Positions 8,785 to 16,327 of a DNA stretch of 64,000 nt are shown piece by piece. Below the pieces are notes generated by a model. It searched no databases. It saw only the letters and a program-made list of their open reading frames with translations, and was not told the origin of the DNA. The DNA lies in the NCBI RefSeq assembly GCF_021729865.1, contig NZ_CP063400.1:1302001-1366000 (forward strand). The letters are read 5' to 3'. The translations under genes and the position numbers were made by a program. Origin of the DNA: Hydrogenophaga sp. SL48. Lineage in GTDB: Bacteria; Pseudomonadota; Gammaproteobacteria; Burkholderiales; Burkholderiaceae_C. Position 1 is the stretch's first letter. Each line of letters starts with the position of its first letter.

Positions 8785-9456
8785 ATGCAGACTTCCATGG
8801 CGATCACGGCCCTGTTCATGGGGCTGGCCGGTGGCCCGCACTGCGTGGCCATGTGCGGGGCCGCTTGTGCGGGTATCGGCCGTGCCGCCGGCGAGCGCAG
8901 CACACAGGCGTTGTGGTCGTTTCAGGCCAGTCGCATGTTGGGCTATGCGCTTTTTGGTGCGTTTGCCGCCGGGTCGGTTCAAGGGTTGGCTTGGTTGGGC
9001 ACCAACACGGCCGTCATCCGTCCGGTCTGGACGATGTTCCATGTGGCGGCGTTGCTCCTCGGTGCGGTGCTCCTCTGGCAGGCAAGGCAGCCCGCGTGGC
9101 TGGAAGGGCTCGGTCAAAGCGTCTGGCGCAAGGCGCGCCCCGTGCTCGGCCGCCTGGGCGGCAAAGCGCCCGTGGTGCTGGGTGTGGCCTGGGCCCTGAT
9201 GCCTTGCGGCTTGCTGTACTCGGCGTTGTTGGTCGCCTCGCTCTCAGCCAACGCGATGGAGGGCGCGCTCATCATGGCGCTCTTTTCGACGGGCACCTCC
9301 ATCTCGTTGACCGCCGGGCCTTGGCTCTTGCTGCGTTTGCGTGGGGGTCGTTCGGGTGCCTGGGGCATTCGCCTGGCCGGATTGGCGTTGGCGGCCACCT
9401 CGGGCTGGGCGCTCTGGATGGGTATCACCAATCCCACCGGGCTGTGGTGTGCCTGA
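8785..9456 (+). CDS. SafE/UreH-type membrane protein, probable metal or thiol transport for cbb3 assembly
   Basis: The 223-residue protein has about six membrane segments. It contains two cysteine motifs typical of the UreH/TauE-like family related to CcdA: G-G-P-H-C-V-A-M-C-G near residue 20 and W-A-L-M-P-C-G-L-L-Y near 135. Members near cco genes are thought to help copper or haem handling. Its position just after hemN fits that role. The exact substrate cannot be read from sequence. Its stop abuts the stop of the convergent transporter gene. Confidence 0.8.
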   Translation: MQTSMAITALFMGLAGGPHCVAMCGAACAGIGRAAGERSTQALWSFQASRMLGYALFGAFAAGSVQGLAWLGTNTAVIRPVWTMFHVAALLLGAVLLWQARQPAWLEGLGQSVWRKARPVLGRLGGKAPVVLGVAWALMPCGLLYSALLVASLSANAMEGALIMALFSTGTSISLTAGPWLLLRLRGGRSGAWGIRLAGLALAATSGWALWMGITNPTGLWCA

Positions 9457-10398
9457 TCAGGGCTTTCGACCCGGCAACGTGGCGAGAACCAGGCCCAATA
9501 GGGCGATGCCGAACGCGAGCAGCTGAATGGGCGTGAGCCGCTCACCCATGAACACAACACCGATGGTTGCTGCACTGAGGGGCAGCATCACGGCGAACAC
9601 ACCGGCCTTGGATGCGGGAATGGTTTTCAGCCCGGTCATCCAGAGCCACACCGTCCAGACGCTCGCAGCCAGAGCGTAAAACACCAGCAGACCCCAGGTG
9701 TCAAGGCGCACGGAGCCGAAATCGAAGCGCCAAGCGGCCCAGATGCCCAGGGGGGTGACCAGCACAAAGCCCCACAGATTGATGATGGCCGAGATGCGTT
9801 TGGGCCCCAGGCCTTCCGTGAGTCGCTTGCCAATGACCACATAGGAGGCTTCGCACACCACGGCGGCAAACACCAGCAGGTTGCCCCACACCTGCAGATC
9901 CAGGCCCAGCGGCCCTGGTCGCCCCGCCGCATGCGTGTCGGCGCCTTTCTGCAGCGAGAACAGCCCGATCCCGATGGCGGCACAGGCAATGCCGCCCATG
10001 GTGCGCTTGCCGATGCGCTCCTTGAGGAACACCCTGCTCAACACCGCAACCACGGCGGGGATGGACGACATCACCACGCCCGCGGCCACAGCGGTGGTCA
10101 GGCCGACACCGAACAACATGCAGATGGAGAAAAGAAAGTTGCCCAGGAAGGATTCGAGAAAGAGCAGGCGCCGGGTGTGCGGGCTCCAGGCAGGTTCGTC
10201 CGGCGGCTTGCGCAGCCAGCGGAGCATGGCCACACCACCGATGCCAAAACGAAGCCAGGCCAGCAGAAAGACGGGGAAAACCGCCACCAGCGGTTTTGAC
10301 AGCGCAACGTAGCCCCCGACCAGCGACATGCTCATGGCCAAACTCAAGTAGGCCAAACCCCTTGGGCCATGCGGGGACACGCTGTTCGGATCAGTCAT
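9457..10398 (-). CDS. DMT-superfamily (EamA) transporter
   Basis: The 313-residue protein has about ten membrane helices arranged as two EamA repeats, with the usual L-S-R-V-F-L-K-E-R and M-G-E-R-L-T-P loops at the end of each repeat. Such proteins usually export amino acids, purines or other metabolites. The substrate is not predictable here. The gene converges on the SafE-like gene with no gap. No clear ribosome site precedes the ATG. It is probably monocistronic, reading away from aceA. Confidence 0.88.
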   Translation of the reverse strand: MTDPNSVSPHGPRGLAYLSLAMSMSLVGGYVALSKPLVAVFPVFLLAWLRFGIGGVAMLRWLRKPPDEPAWSPHTRRLLFLESFLGNFLFSICMLFGVGLTTAVAAGVVMSSIPAVVAVLSRVFLKERIGKRTMGGIACAAIGIGLFSLQKGADTHAAGRPGPLGLDLQVWGNLLVFAAVVCEASYVVIGKRLTEGLGPKRISAIINLWGFVLVTPLGIWAAWRFDFGSVRLDTWGLLVFYALAASVWTVWLWMTGLKTIPASKAGVFAVMLPLSAATIGVVFMGERLTPIQLLAFGIALLGLVLATLPGRKP

Positions 10399-10579
10399 GG
10401 GTGGCGATCATGCCCTACCGGGGGTTCATGGCTGCCCACTTTCGGCATGAGAGAACGCGTTTTCTTAATGTGGAAAGATGGAATGTTGCATTGCAAGAAA
10501 TTTTCTTGATACAAGAAATATTATTCCGCAATGAGGAATTTGATCTGAATGATGTTGATTTTGAACGTTTATTTTTTTA

Positions 10580-10622
10580 TCTTATATAAGACATAAGAGC
10601 TTGGAAAAGTCTTCTATAAGAC
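10580..10622. promoter_or_regulatory. Two TCTTATATAAGA-type palindromes upstream of aceA
   Basis: TCTTATATAAGA (10580-10591) is a perfect palindrome. GTCTTCTATAAGAC (10609-10622) is a second copy with perfect GTCTT/AAGAC arms and an asymmetric centre. Their centres are 30 bases apart, about three helical turns, in an AT-rich stretch (10440-10630) that stands out from the GC-rich genome. This looks like a dual operator, but the regulator is unknown. Confidence 0.6.
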
Positions 10623-10698
10623 TTAAAGTAGCTCCATCAGCATCCCGTTTGCATGCGGGCGCTGCCGGCCCCTTCTATCAACCTCACGGAGAGTTCAA

Positions 10699-12030
10699 AT
10701 GCCCCAGTCCCTTACCGAACAACTGAGCCGCCAACAGCAGATCGACGCCCTGGAAAAAGACTGGGCCACCAACCCCCGCTGGAAGGGTGTGAAGCGCGGC
10801 TACTCCGCCGCTGACGTCGTGCGCCTGCGTGGCAGCATGCAGATTGAGCACACGCTGGCCAAGCGCGGCGCCGAGAAGCTTTGGGACAAGGTCAACGGCG
10901 GTGCCAAGAAGGGTTACGTCAACGCCTTCGGTGCCATCACCGCTGGCCAGGCCATGCAGCAGGCCAAGGCCGGCCTGGAAGCCGTGTACCTGTCGGGCTG
11001 GCAGGTTGCCGCCGACGGCAACACCAGCGAAACCATGTACCCCGACCAGTCGCTGTACGCCTACGACTCGGTGCCGACCATGGTCCGTCGCATCAACAAC
11101 ACCTTCAAGCGCGCTGATGAAATCCAGTGGGGTCGTGGCATCGAGCCGGGTTCCAAGGACTTCGTGGACTACTTCCTGCCGATCGTGGCCGATGCCGAAG
11201 CCGGTTTCGGCGGCGTGCTCAACGCCTTTGAACTGATGAAGAACATGATCGCTGCCGGTGCCGCTGGCGTTCACTTCGAAGACCAGCTGGCCGCCGTGAA
11301 GAAGTGCGGCCACATGGGTGGCAAGGTGCTCGTGCCCACGCAGGAAGCCTGCGAGAAGCTGATCGCTGCCCGTTTCGCTGCCGACGTGATGGGTGTCTCC
11401 ACCATCGTGCTGGCCCGTACCGATGCCGAAGCCGCCAACCTGATCACCAGCGACCACGACGCCAACGACAAGCCCTTCCTGACCGGCGAGCGCACGCAAG
11501 AAGGTTTCTACCGCGTCAAGAACGGTCTGGAGCAAGCCATCAGCCGCGGTGTTGCCTATGCACCCTACGCTGACCTGGTGTGGTGCGAGACCGGCGTGCC
11601 CGACATCGGCTTTGCCCGTGAATTCGCCCAAGCCGTGCAGGCTGCCTGCCCGGGCAAGCTGCTGTCGTACAACTGCTCGCCGTCCTTCAACTGGAAGAAG
11701 AACCTGGACGACAAGCAGATCGCTTCCTTCCAGGAAGACCTGGCCGCGTTGGGCTACCGCTACCAGTTCATCACGCTGGCCGGCATCCACATCAACTGGT
11801 TCAACACCTTCCAGTTCGCCCACGCCTACGCCCGCGGCGAAGGCATGAAGCACTACACGGAGATGGTGCAAGAGCAGGAGTTCGCCGCTCGCGACAAGGG
11901 CTATACCTTCGTGTCACACCAGCAGGAAGTGGGCGCGGGTTACTTTGACGACGTGACCACCGTGATCCAGGGCGGCTCTTCCAGCGTGAAGGCCCTCACC
12001 GGCTCGACCGAAGAAGAGCAGTTCCACTGA
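10699..12030 (+). CDS. aceA: Isocitrate lyase
   Basis: Isocitrate lyase splits isocitrate to glyoxylate and succinate, the first step of the glyoxylate shunt needed for growth on acetate or fatty acids. The 443-residue product matches the family length. It has the catalytic [10 protein letters not shown] segment with C203, the Y-L-S-G-W-Q-V-A substrate region and the N-C-S-P-S-F-N-W-K motif. It stands alone, with a 300-base AT-rich upstream region holding two palindromes and a terminator downstream. It should cooperate with the PHA and propionyl-CoA genes in acyl-CoA metabolism. Confidence 0.97.
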   Translation: MPQSLTEQLSRQQQIDALEKDWATNPRWKGVKRGYSAADVVRLRGSMQIEHTLAKRGAEKLWDKVNGGAKKGYVNAFGAITAGQAMQQAKAGLEAVYLSGWQVAADGNTSETMYPDQSLYAYDSVPTMVRRINNTFKRADEIQWGRGIEPGSKDFVDYFLPIVADAEAGFGGVLNAFELMKNMIAAGAAGVHFEDQLAAVKKCGHMGGKVLVPTQEACEKLIAARFAADVMGVSTIVLARTDAEAANLITSDHDANDKPFLTGERTQEGFYRVKNGLEQAISRGVAYAPYADLVWCETGVPDIGFAREFAQAVQAACPGKLLSYNCSPSFNWKKNLDDKQIASFQEDLAALGYRYQFITLAGIHINWFNTFQFAHAYARGEGMKHYTEMVQEQEFAARDKGYTFVSHQQEVGAGYFDDVTTVIQGGSSSVKALTGSTEEEQFH

Positions 12031-12097
12031 AAGATCGGGGTTTGCTGCAAGCGCCGCGCCAATGCTCAGGCGCGCTCGCTGCGGCAACCCGCGACAG

Positions 12098-12136
12098 GGC
12101 CCCTGCGCACTGCGGTGCTTCAGGGGCCTTTCTATT
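12098..12136 (+). terminator. Terminator after aceA
   Basis: GGCCCCTG (12098-12105) pairs with CAGGGGCC (12121-12128) around a 15-base loop and is followed by TTTCTATTT. Confidence 0.85.
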
Positions 12137-12301
12137 TGTGGGCCGGGTAGACGCGAGCGCCCCAGACACGCTTCGTGGGGCACTGGGTGTGTCGCCAATT
12201 TCATACAGGCAGCCTCGTGGCCCGGCGATAGACTAGATGCCGTTGGCGTATTTGCCGATCTGGGCTGGCATGCCTGCCCGTCACAAACAGGAGAGATACA
12301 A

Positions 12302-12697
12302 GTGCTGATCAATTGGAAATGGGTGTCTGTGCTGTCCATCGCGGCAGTTTTGGCGGCTTGTGGTGGCGGTGGTGACACGACCGCCAGGGGCGCCATTGCC
12401 GTCAACACGTCGAATGGCTATGGGGCGATCGTGGTCAACTACACGTCACAACCCGAAGCCAACAGCGATGTGGTCGACAAATGCGCGGACGACAGTGGCG
12501 CTGGCTGTGCGGTGGTCCTGGAGTTTTCCGGCAACGGGACCTGCGGTTCTGCCGCGTGGGCTTCTGGCAACGGCGTGTGGGGTGTGGGCAGCGCGGGCTC
12601 CAAAGAGGTCGCTGATTCCCGTGCCTTGTCACAGTGCATCGCCAAGGGCGGCGTTTCGTGTGAAATCCCCCCTTGGCTGGAAACGCAGTGCAACTGA
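12302..12697 (+). CDS. Small DUF4189-like lipoprotein
   Basis: I start this gene at GTG 12302, 11 bases after a GGAGAG ribosome site, giving 131 residues; the open frame extends further upstream without a better start. The N terminus is a lipoprotein signal with lipobox L-A-A-C (C20) followed by glycines. The mature part has G-A-I-A-V, a W-A-S-G-N-G-V-W-G stretch and conserved cysteines, matching the DUF4189 pattern of small exported proteins of unknown function. It is flanked by terminators and probably transcribed alone. Confidence 0.75.
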   Translation: MLINWKWVSVLSIAAVLAACGGGGDTTARGAIAVNTSNGYGAIVVNYTSQPEANSDVVDKCADDSGAGCAVVLEFSGNGTCGSAAWASGNGVWGVGSAGSKEVADSRALSQCIAKGGVSCEIPPWLETQCN

Positions 12698-12730
12698 CGT
12701 GCTGGCCGCATGTCGCGGCATGAAACAGAA

Positions 12731-12758
12731 AACCCGAGGCGATCTCGGGTTTTTTTTT
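12731..12758 (+). terminator. Terminator after the DUF4189-like gene
   Basis: AACCCGAG and CTCGGGTT form an eight-base perfect stem around a five-base loop, followed by a run of T to base 12758. Confidence 0.92.
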
Positions 12759-12780
12759 GCCTTGTCAGGGTGAACCGGGT

Positions 12781-13536
12781 TCAGGGCGGGTCAGGTCGTC
12801 CCACACCATCTGCGACCAAGCCAAGCTCGGGCACACTGGGCATCCACAATGCGCCATCGTCCACATGGGGTGGCGCAAACTCGCGGCCTTTGCCGATGGT
12901 TTCGAGCTGGGCGCCGGTGTCATCCATCAAATAGTCGTACCCGATGGGTTGAAACCTCTTTTCAGGGTCCAGATGGGAGTACAGCGCAGCACGCGCCTGC
13001 CGGCGCTCCGATGTCAGCATCTTGAGGTGGTAGAGGTTGAACTCGGTGTCGACAATGCGGGCCTCGGGCACCAGCCCGGTCCAGGGTGAATGCAAGGGGG
13101 ACGGGGATTCGGCCCAGCTGTGTGGCAGGCGAAGCAGGCGTGCCTGGCGTTTCTTGCCCCAGATGCCGTCGGTGCGGTAGCACTGCGTGGTGTACATCTC
13201 TCTCAGCGCAAATGAATAGGCGACCAGCCCCTCGGCTGCCGTGAGCGCGGGCATGGCGTCGGCCAGCGCGGTTTCAAATCGCTCGTCCGGATCGACTGCC
13301 AGCACCCAGCCAGCACCGGCCTGCCGCGCGGCCGCCAGCAGCTGTTTGCGCCGGGAAGGCTCGTCGCTGAACAGCTCGGTGCTGGCCCGGTCGTCGAATG
13401 CAATCCATCCGTCGACCAGAGGCTTCAGGTTGGTCAACAGGTCGGGGACCAGGTCAGCGTCATAACGAAACGAAAAAACGGCCATGACACGTTCTGCCGA
13501 AACGGTCGCGCGTGGCTGGTGATGGACGGAGATCAC
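12781..13536 (-). CDS. Family 2-like glycosyltransferase
   Basis: The 251-residue protein resembles small GT2-like enzymes: a D-D-R-A-S-T stretch after the first strand and A-V-D-P-D-E-R-F as the likely metal and nucleotide-sugar binding site. The start is inferred. GTG 13536 overlaps the upstream stop as GTGA, suggesting translational coupling. ATG 13485 would give a 234-residue protein beginning M-A-V-F-S-F-R-Y and also fits. It probably acts with the preceding large glycosyltransferase on one glycan. Acceptor and sugar are unknown. Confidence 0.75.
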   Translation of the reverse strand: MISVHHQPRATVSAERVMAVFSFRYDADLVPDLLTNLKPLVDGWIAFDDRASTELFSDEPSRRKQLLAAARQAGAGWVLAVDPDERFETALADAMPALTAAEGLVAYSFALREMYTTQCYRTDGIWGKKRQARLLRLPHSWAESPSPLHSPWTGLVPEARIVDTEFNLYHLKMLTSERRQARAALYSHLDPEKRFQPIGYDYLMDDTGAQLETIGKGREFAPPHVDDGALWMPSVPELGLVADGVGRPDPP

Positions 13537-15974
13537 TTCGGTGAGCCTTTCTTTGTACCCGTGGTGGATGTCGGAGGGAGTGCCTCTTGAGAGGTTGTCA
13601 TGATGCCCAATGCATAGATCACGCCGCCGAGTGCCAGCAGCGGAATGGCGATGACCGTGCTGAGCCCAGTGCCAGGCTCCACCACACGGATCGATACACG
13701 GATGGTGGAGCAGGTGCGGGCGATGACACCCCAAGCGAATGAAGCACGACCTCGTTGCTGGATGGCGTACCAGGCTTTGGCGGCACGTTGCCCGCGCTTG
13801 AATTGATCGACAAGAAACCCGCTCAGGGTGGATGGCCCACGGTGCATGGTTCTGACTTCAGGACACCAGATGGGGCGATTCTCGGGTGCGAGGCGGCTGT
13901 GAAATTCGGTGTCTTCTCCGCCCTCGATGTCCTCTCGGAATCGGCCATGCTGTTCGAACAGTTGCCGGTCGTATGAGGCCCCATATGTTTGAGCAAGCTC
14001 GATCGGCACGCGCGGCATGCGCCGACAGAAGAGACTCAGGTGGGCGGCCATCGCAATCGGATGCCTGGGGCGATGGCTCACGAGCGCACTGGCCACGGCA
14101 CGGTGGCCCGCGCGATGCGCGTTCAATCGCGCTCCGATCCAGCCGGGTTGCGCCAGACAGTCCGAGGCCAGAAATGCGACATATCGGTGGGTGCTGACGT
14201 CCAAGCCGAGGTTGCGCGCACCGCCGGGATACAGGCGCTCCTGGCGTTGGACAACGGGGACGCTCAGACCGGCATCGCGGAGCAGGGCCTTCGCGTCACC
14301 CCCGCCGGAGTTGATGACGATCACATCACCGGGCGTCTGCTGATGCACCAGGGATCGCACGGCGTCAATCAGACTGGGGGGGCATTTGTGGGCGAGCACA
14401 ATGGTGCAGATCTCCGGTGTGCTGATCGCCGCCGGGTCAACGTGGCTGTCCTCCGGCGTGTTTTCATCAGCGTCCAGCAAGGTGATGGCCACCAACCCGA
14501 TGCCCAGAGTGCGCGCATCGGGGCTGATGCCTTCATCTCGCTGCGAAATCGAGTGATCTGTCTTGATGGACACAAACAGTGCGCCCGTTTCCCCCAGGCC
14601 TTCACCGATCGGCAGCCAGCGGGACCTGACCGTACCCACGCTCGTTCCTTCGTCTGCCCAGGTGACGGCAAGCTCCCCGTTGATGGAGCACTTGATGCTG
14701 CGATGGCTCATCAATGGCGACAGGTATGGCATGTACTCCACCCGCAGCCCCTGAGGGCGCGTGGACGGAGGGCGTAAGGCCGACAGCACCGCGTGCGGCT
14801 TGGCGCTCCAGCATCCCCACGGTTCGCGTGGGTGGAACCCAGACAGAGAGATCTTTCGGGTGTCGCCGATTTCCACCCGTTCTCCAGGCTGCAGGGGCTG
14901 CAGCCCGGTTCTGAGCGTGATCGCTGTCTCTTTGAGCAGCTGGATTTCACGCACGGATTCGGACTCGGTTGTCGAGCACCAGGTTTCCAGATGGTTGGCC
15001 ACAGCCAAGCCAGAAGCCACATTGCGATTCTGGAAGAAGGATTCGATACAACTCTGGTACAGATCGAGGTAGCGCTCGATCCAGCGATCCAGCGAGCATT
15101 CGGATCGAACCAGTTGCCCGACAGCCATGGCCTGAGAAGCCGAATACCTGTCCAGTTCCGCGGCGATGAAGCGCTCTTGCAACGGTTGAATCAGTGCTCT
15201 CAATCCAAAATTCTGACTGCGCCATTGCGGGTATCGAACCGTATCCACCATGCCGGCGAGCCCTCGGTGATCACACAGCACGACAGGCCGTAGGCATGCC
15301 ATTGCCTCGATGGCGGTGAGGCCGCTGGCAAAAATCAGGTCGTGGTCCGGAAACACCTGTTCAGGATGTGGCAGGAGCTTCCCCACGAGCGCGCCGGCAG
15401 TTTCCAGCGCAATGCCCTTGGCCCGGCACGCCGCCAGGATGGGCTCCAGCTGGTCTTTGCCTTTCACCATCACCAGGGCCTTGCGTGGCCTTTCGGGCAG
15501 GGGCAGACCGGGCAAGAAGCGTCGGGTGTCCACGGCGTTCTCGATCACCGTGACCCGGGCGGGATCGATGCCGCTTTCAATGGTGAGCCGGTCGTGGCTC
15601 GCATCGCCCACTGCCACATACCTGATGATGTTTTCGAGTGCGGGAGGCGCGTCATGCCACGCCGTGAAATCGTGGCAGACGAAGATGGTGGGGATGTGCG
15701 GAAAACGTGTTGCAGCGATACCCGTTTGCAGCGTGTGGTGCCCGTGAATGACGTCGGGCGTTTCCCGAATCTGATCGATCTTCGAAAGCACCGGAATGCC
15801 CAGTTGCCTCAGTTCATGTGCAATGGTGCCCAGCAGGGGGCTGTACACCATGGGCAAATGCCCCATCGCGCGCAGGCCTGCCGCCAGGTTCCTGGTGAAC
15901 ACCTCCGTTCCACTTCGTCCGTCCAGGCGGATGTTGGTGATCAGGACACGCAATGGCTTGTTGAACTGAGGCAA
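13533..15974 (-). CDS. Three-module glycosyltransferase (GT4, beta-sandwich, GT2, membrane anchor)
   Basis: The 813-residue protein combines four parts. Residues 1-330 are GT4-like, with a glycine-rich D-G-R-S-G-T-E-V start, I-E-N-A-V-D and the donor-site stretch S-G-L-T-A-I-E-A-M-A-C. Residues about 350-505 form a beta-rich module with G-F-H-P-R-E-P-W-G and D-A-R-T-L-G-I-G-L, similar to accessory modules seen beside bacterial glycosyltransferases. Residues 515-740 are GT2-like, with Y-P-G-G-A-R-N-L-G and a G-G-E-D-T-E-F acceptor-site motif. A membrane helix lies near 770-792. The frame is unbroken. It may build cell-surface glycan together with the coupled downstream gene. Confidence 0.85.
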   Translation of the reverse strand: MPQFNKPLRVLITNIRLDGRSGTEVFTRNLAAGLRAMGHLPMVYSPLLGTIAHELRQLGIPVLSKIDQIRETPDVIHGHHTLQTGIAATRFPHIPTIFVCHDFTAWHDAPPALENIIRYVAVGDASHDRLTIESGIDPARVTVIENAVDTRRFLPGLPLPERPRKALVMVKGKDQLEPILAACRAKGIALETAGALVGKLLPHPEQVFPDHDLIFASGLTAIEAMACLRPVVLCDHRGLAGMVDTVRYPQWRSQNFGLRALIQPLQERFIAAELDRYSASQAMAVGQLVRSECSLDRWIERYLDLYQSCIESFFQNRNVASGLAVANHLETWCSTTESESVREIQLLKETAITLRTGLQPLQPGERVEIGDTRKISLSGFHPREPWGCWSAKPHAVLSALRPPSTRPQGLRVEYMPYLSPLMSHRSIKCSINGELAVTWADEGTSVGTVRSRWLPIGEGLGETGALFVSIKTDHSISQRDEGISPDARTLGIGLVAITLLDADENTPEDSHVDPAAISTPEICTIVLAHKCPPSLIDAVRSLVHQQTPGDVIVINSGGGDAKALLRDAGLSVPVVQRQERLYPGGARNLGLDVSTHRYVAFLASDCLAQPGWIGARLNAHRAGHRAVASALVSHRPRHPIAMAAHLSLFCRRMPRVPIELAQTYGASYDRQLFEQHGRFREDIEGGEDTEFHSRLAPENRPIWCPEVRTMHRGPSTLSGFLVDQFKRGQRAAKAWYAIQQRGRASFAWGVIARTCSTIRVSIRVVEPGTGLSTVIAIPLLALGGVIYALGIMTTSQEALPPTSTTGTKKGSPK

Positions 15975-16121
15975 CTTGAGTATCTGGTGAGCAAATGGAT
16001 GTCATCGCCCCGAACAAGGGTGACCCGCTCCGTTTTTGCGGCCAGTTTATGGCGGCGTTTTTCGGTTCACGACGTTTGAAGAAACTGTATCAGCCGGCAG
16101 AGGTGAACGACCGCTGATGCA

Positions 16122-16150
16122 TTGGCGCAGCGGGGTGAAGGCATTTTTAT
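16122..16150 (+). promoter_or_regulatory. Candidate promoter of the thrS leader
   Basis: TTGGCG (16122-16127) and TTTTAT (16145-16150) are separated by 17 bases. Transcription from it would start near 16157, about 45 bases before the leader peptide ATG. The match is moderate and the call rests partly on position. Confidence 0.4.
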
Positions 16151-16201
16151 GGGAAAATCGCGGTTTTAGATCATGCAAGAGCGAGAAAGGCAAGTCTGGT
16201 T

Positions 16202-16243
16202 ATGACACCGCGAACTACGAAGACGATGTCTTTGACCCACTGA
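16202..16243 (+). CDS. Threonine-rich leader peptide of thrS
   Basis: The frame encodes MTPRTTKTMSLTH and stop: five threonines in thirteen residues (codons ACA, ACT, ACG, ACG, ACC), three of them within residues 5-8. An AGAAAGG ribosome site (16184-16190) precedes the ATG by 11 bases. The peptide lies 84 bases before thrS and is followed by a strong intrinsic terminator, the layout of ribosome-mediated attenuators such as the thrABC and pheST leaders. Bases 16209-16216, within codons 3-5, are perfectly complementary to 16251-16258. A ribosome stalled at the ACT or ACG codons would block that pairing. This is too short to be called by standard gene finders. Confidence 0.75.
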   Translation: MTPRTTKTMSLTH

Positions 16244-16312
16244 GGTCTGCAGTTCGCGCCTGCCCGTTCCCTTTGTTCTCCATCTTCAGCGCGGCCTTTG
16301 CCGCGCTTTTTT
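16209..16312 (+). promoter_or_regulatory. Putative thrS attenuator with alternative stems and terminator
   Basis: Segment 1 (CGCGAACT, 16209-16216) pairs perfectly with segment 2 (AGTTCGCG, 16251-16258). Segment 3 (AGCGCGGC, 16288-16295) pairs perfectly with segment 4 (GCCGCGCT, 16300-16307) around CTTT, followed by six T: an intrinsic terminator 16 bases before thrS. Segment 2 can instead pair with segment 3 through CGCGC (16255-16259) and GCGCG (16289-16293), a short but GC-only antiterminator. Stalling on threonine codons would release segment 2 and so favour thrS expression. The antiterminator is the weakest part of the model. Confidence 0.7.
16288..16312 (+). terminator. Intrinsic terminator in the thrS leader
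   Basis: This hairpin has an eight-base perfect stem, a four-base loop and six T directly upstream of thrS. No gene other than the leader peptide lies upstream on this strand, which supports attenuation rather than simple termination of an upstream operon. Confidence 0.88.
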
Positions 16313-16327
16313 GTTTCTGGACTTCCC

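Noticed and set aside
10296..10589. 97-codon frame ending in an AT-rich stretch before aceA
   Set aside because: Its first half is antisense to the transporter gene and the rest lies in the AT-rich aceA promoter region. There is no ribosome site at the internal ATG.
12781..13734. Longer 317-residue form of the GT2-like protein
   Set aside because: The extra N-terminal residues are antisense-free but out-of-frame translation of the upstream glycosyltransferase gene. The GTGA overlap at 13536 is a better start.
16173..16205. Ten-residue frame (MQERERQVWL) overlapping the thrS leader peptide start
   Set aside because: It overlaps the leader ATG through TTATGA, but it has no amino-acid bias and no ribosome site of its own. 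I treat it as chance.
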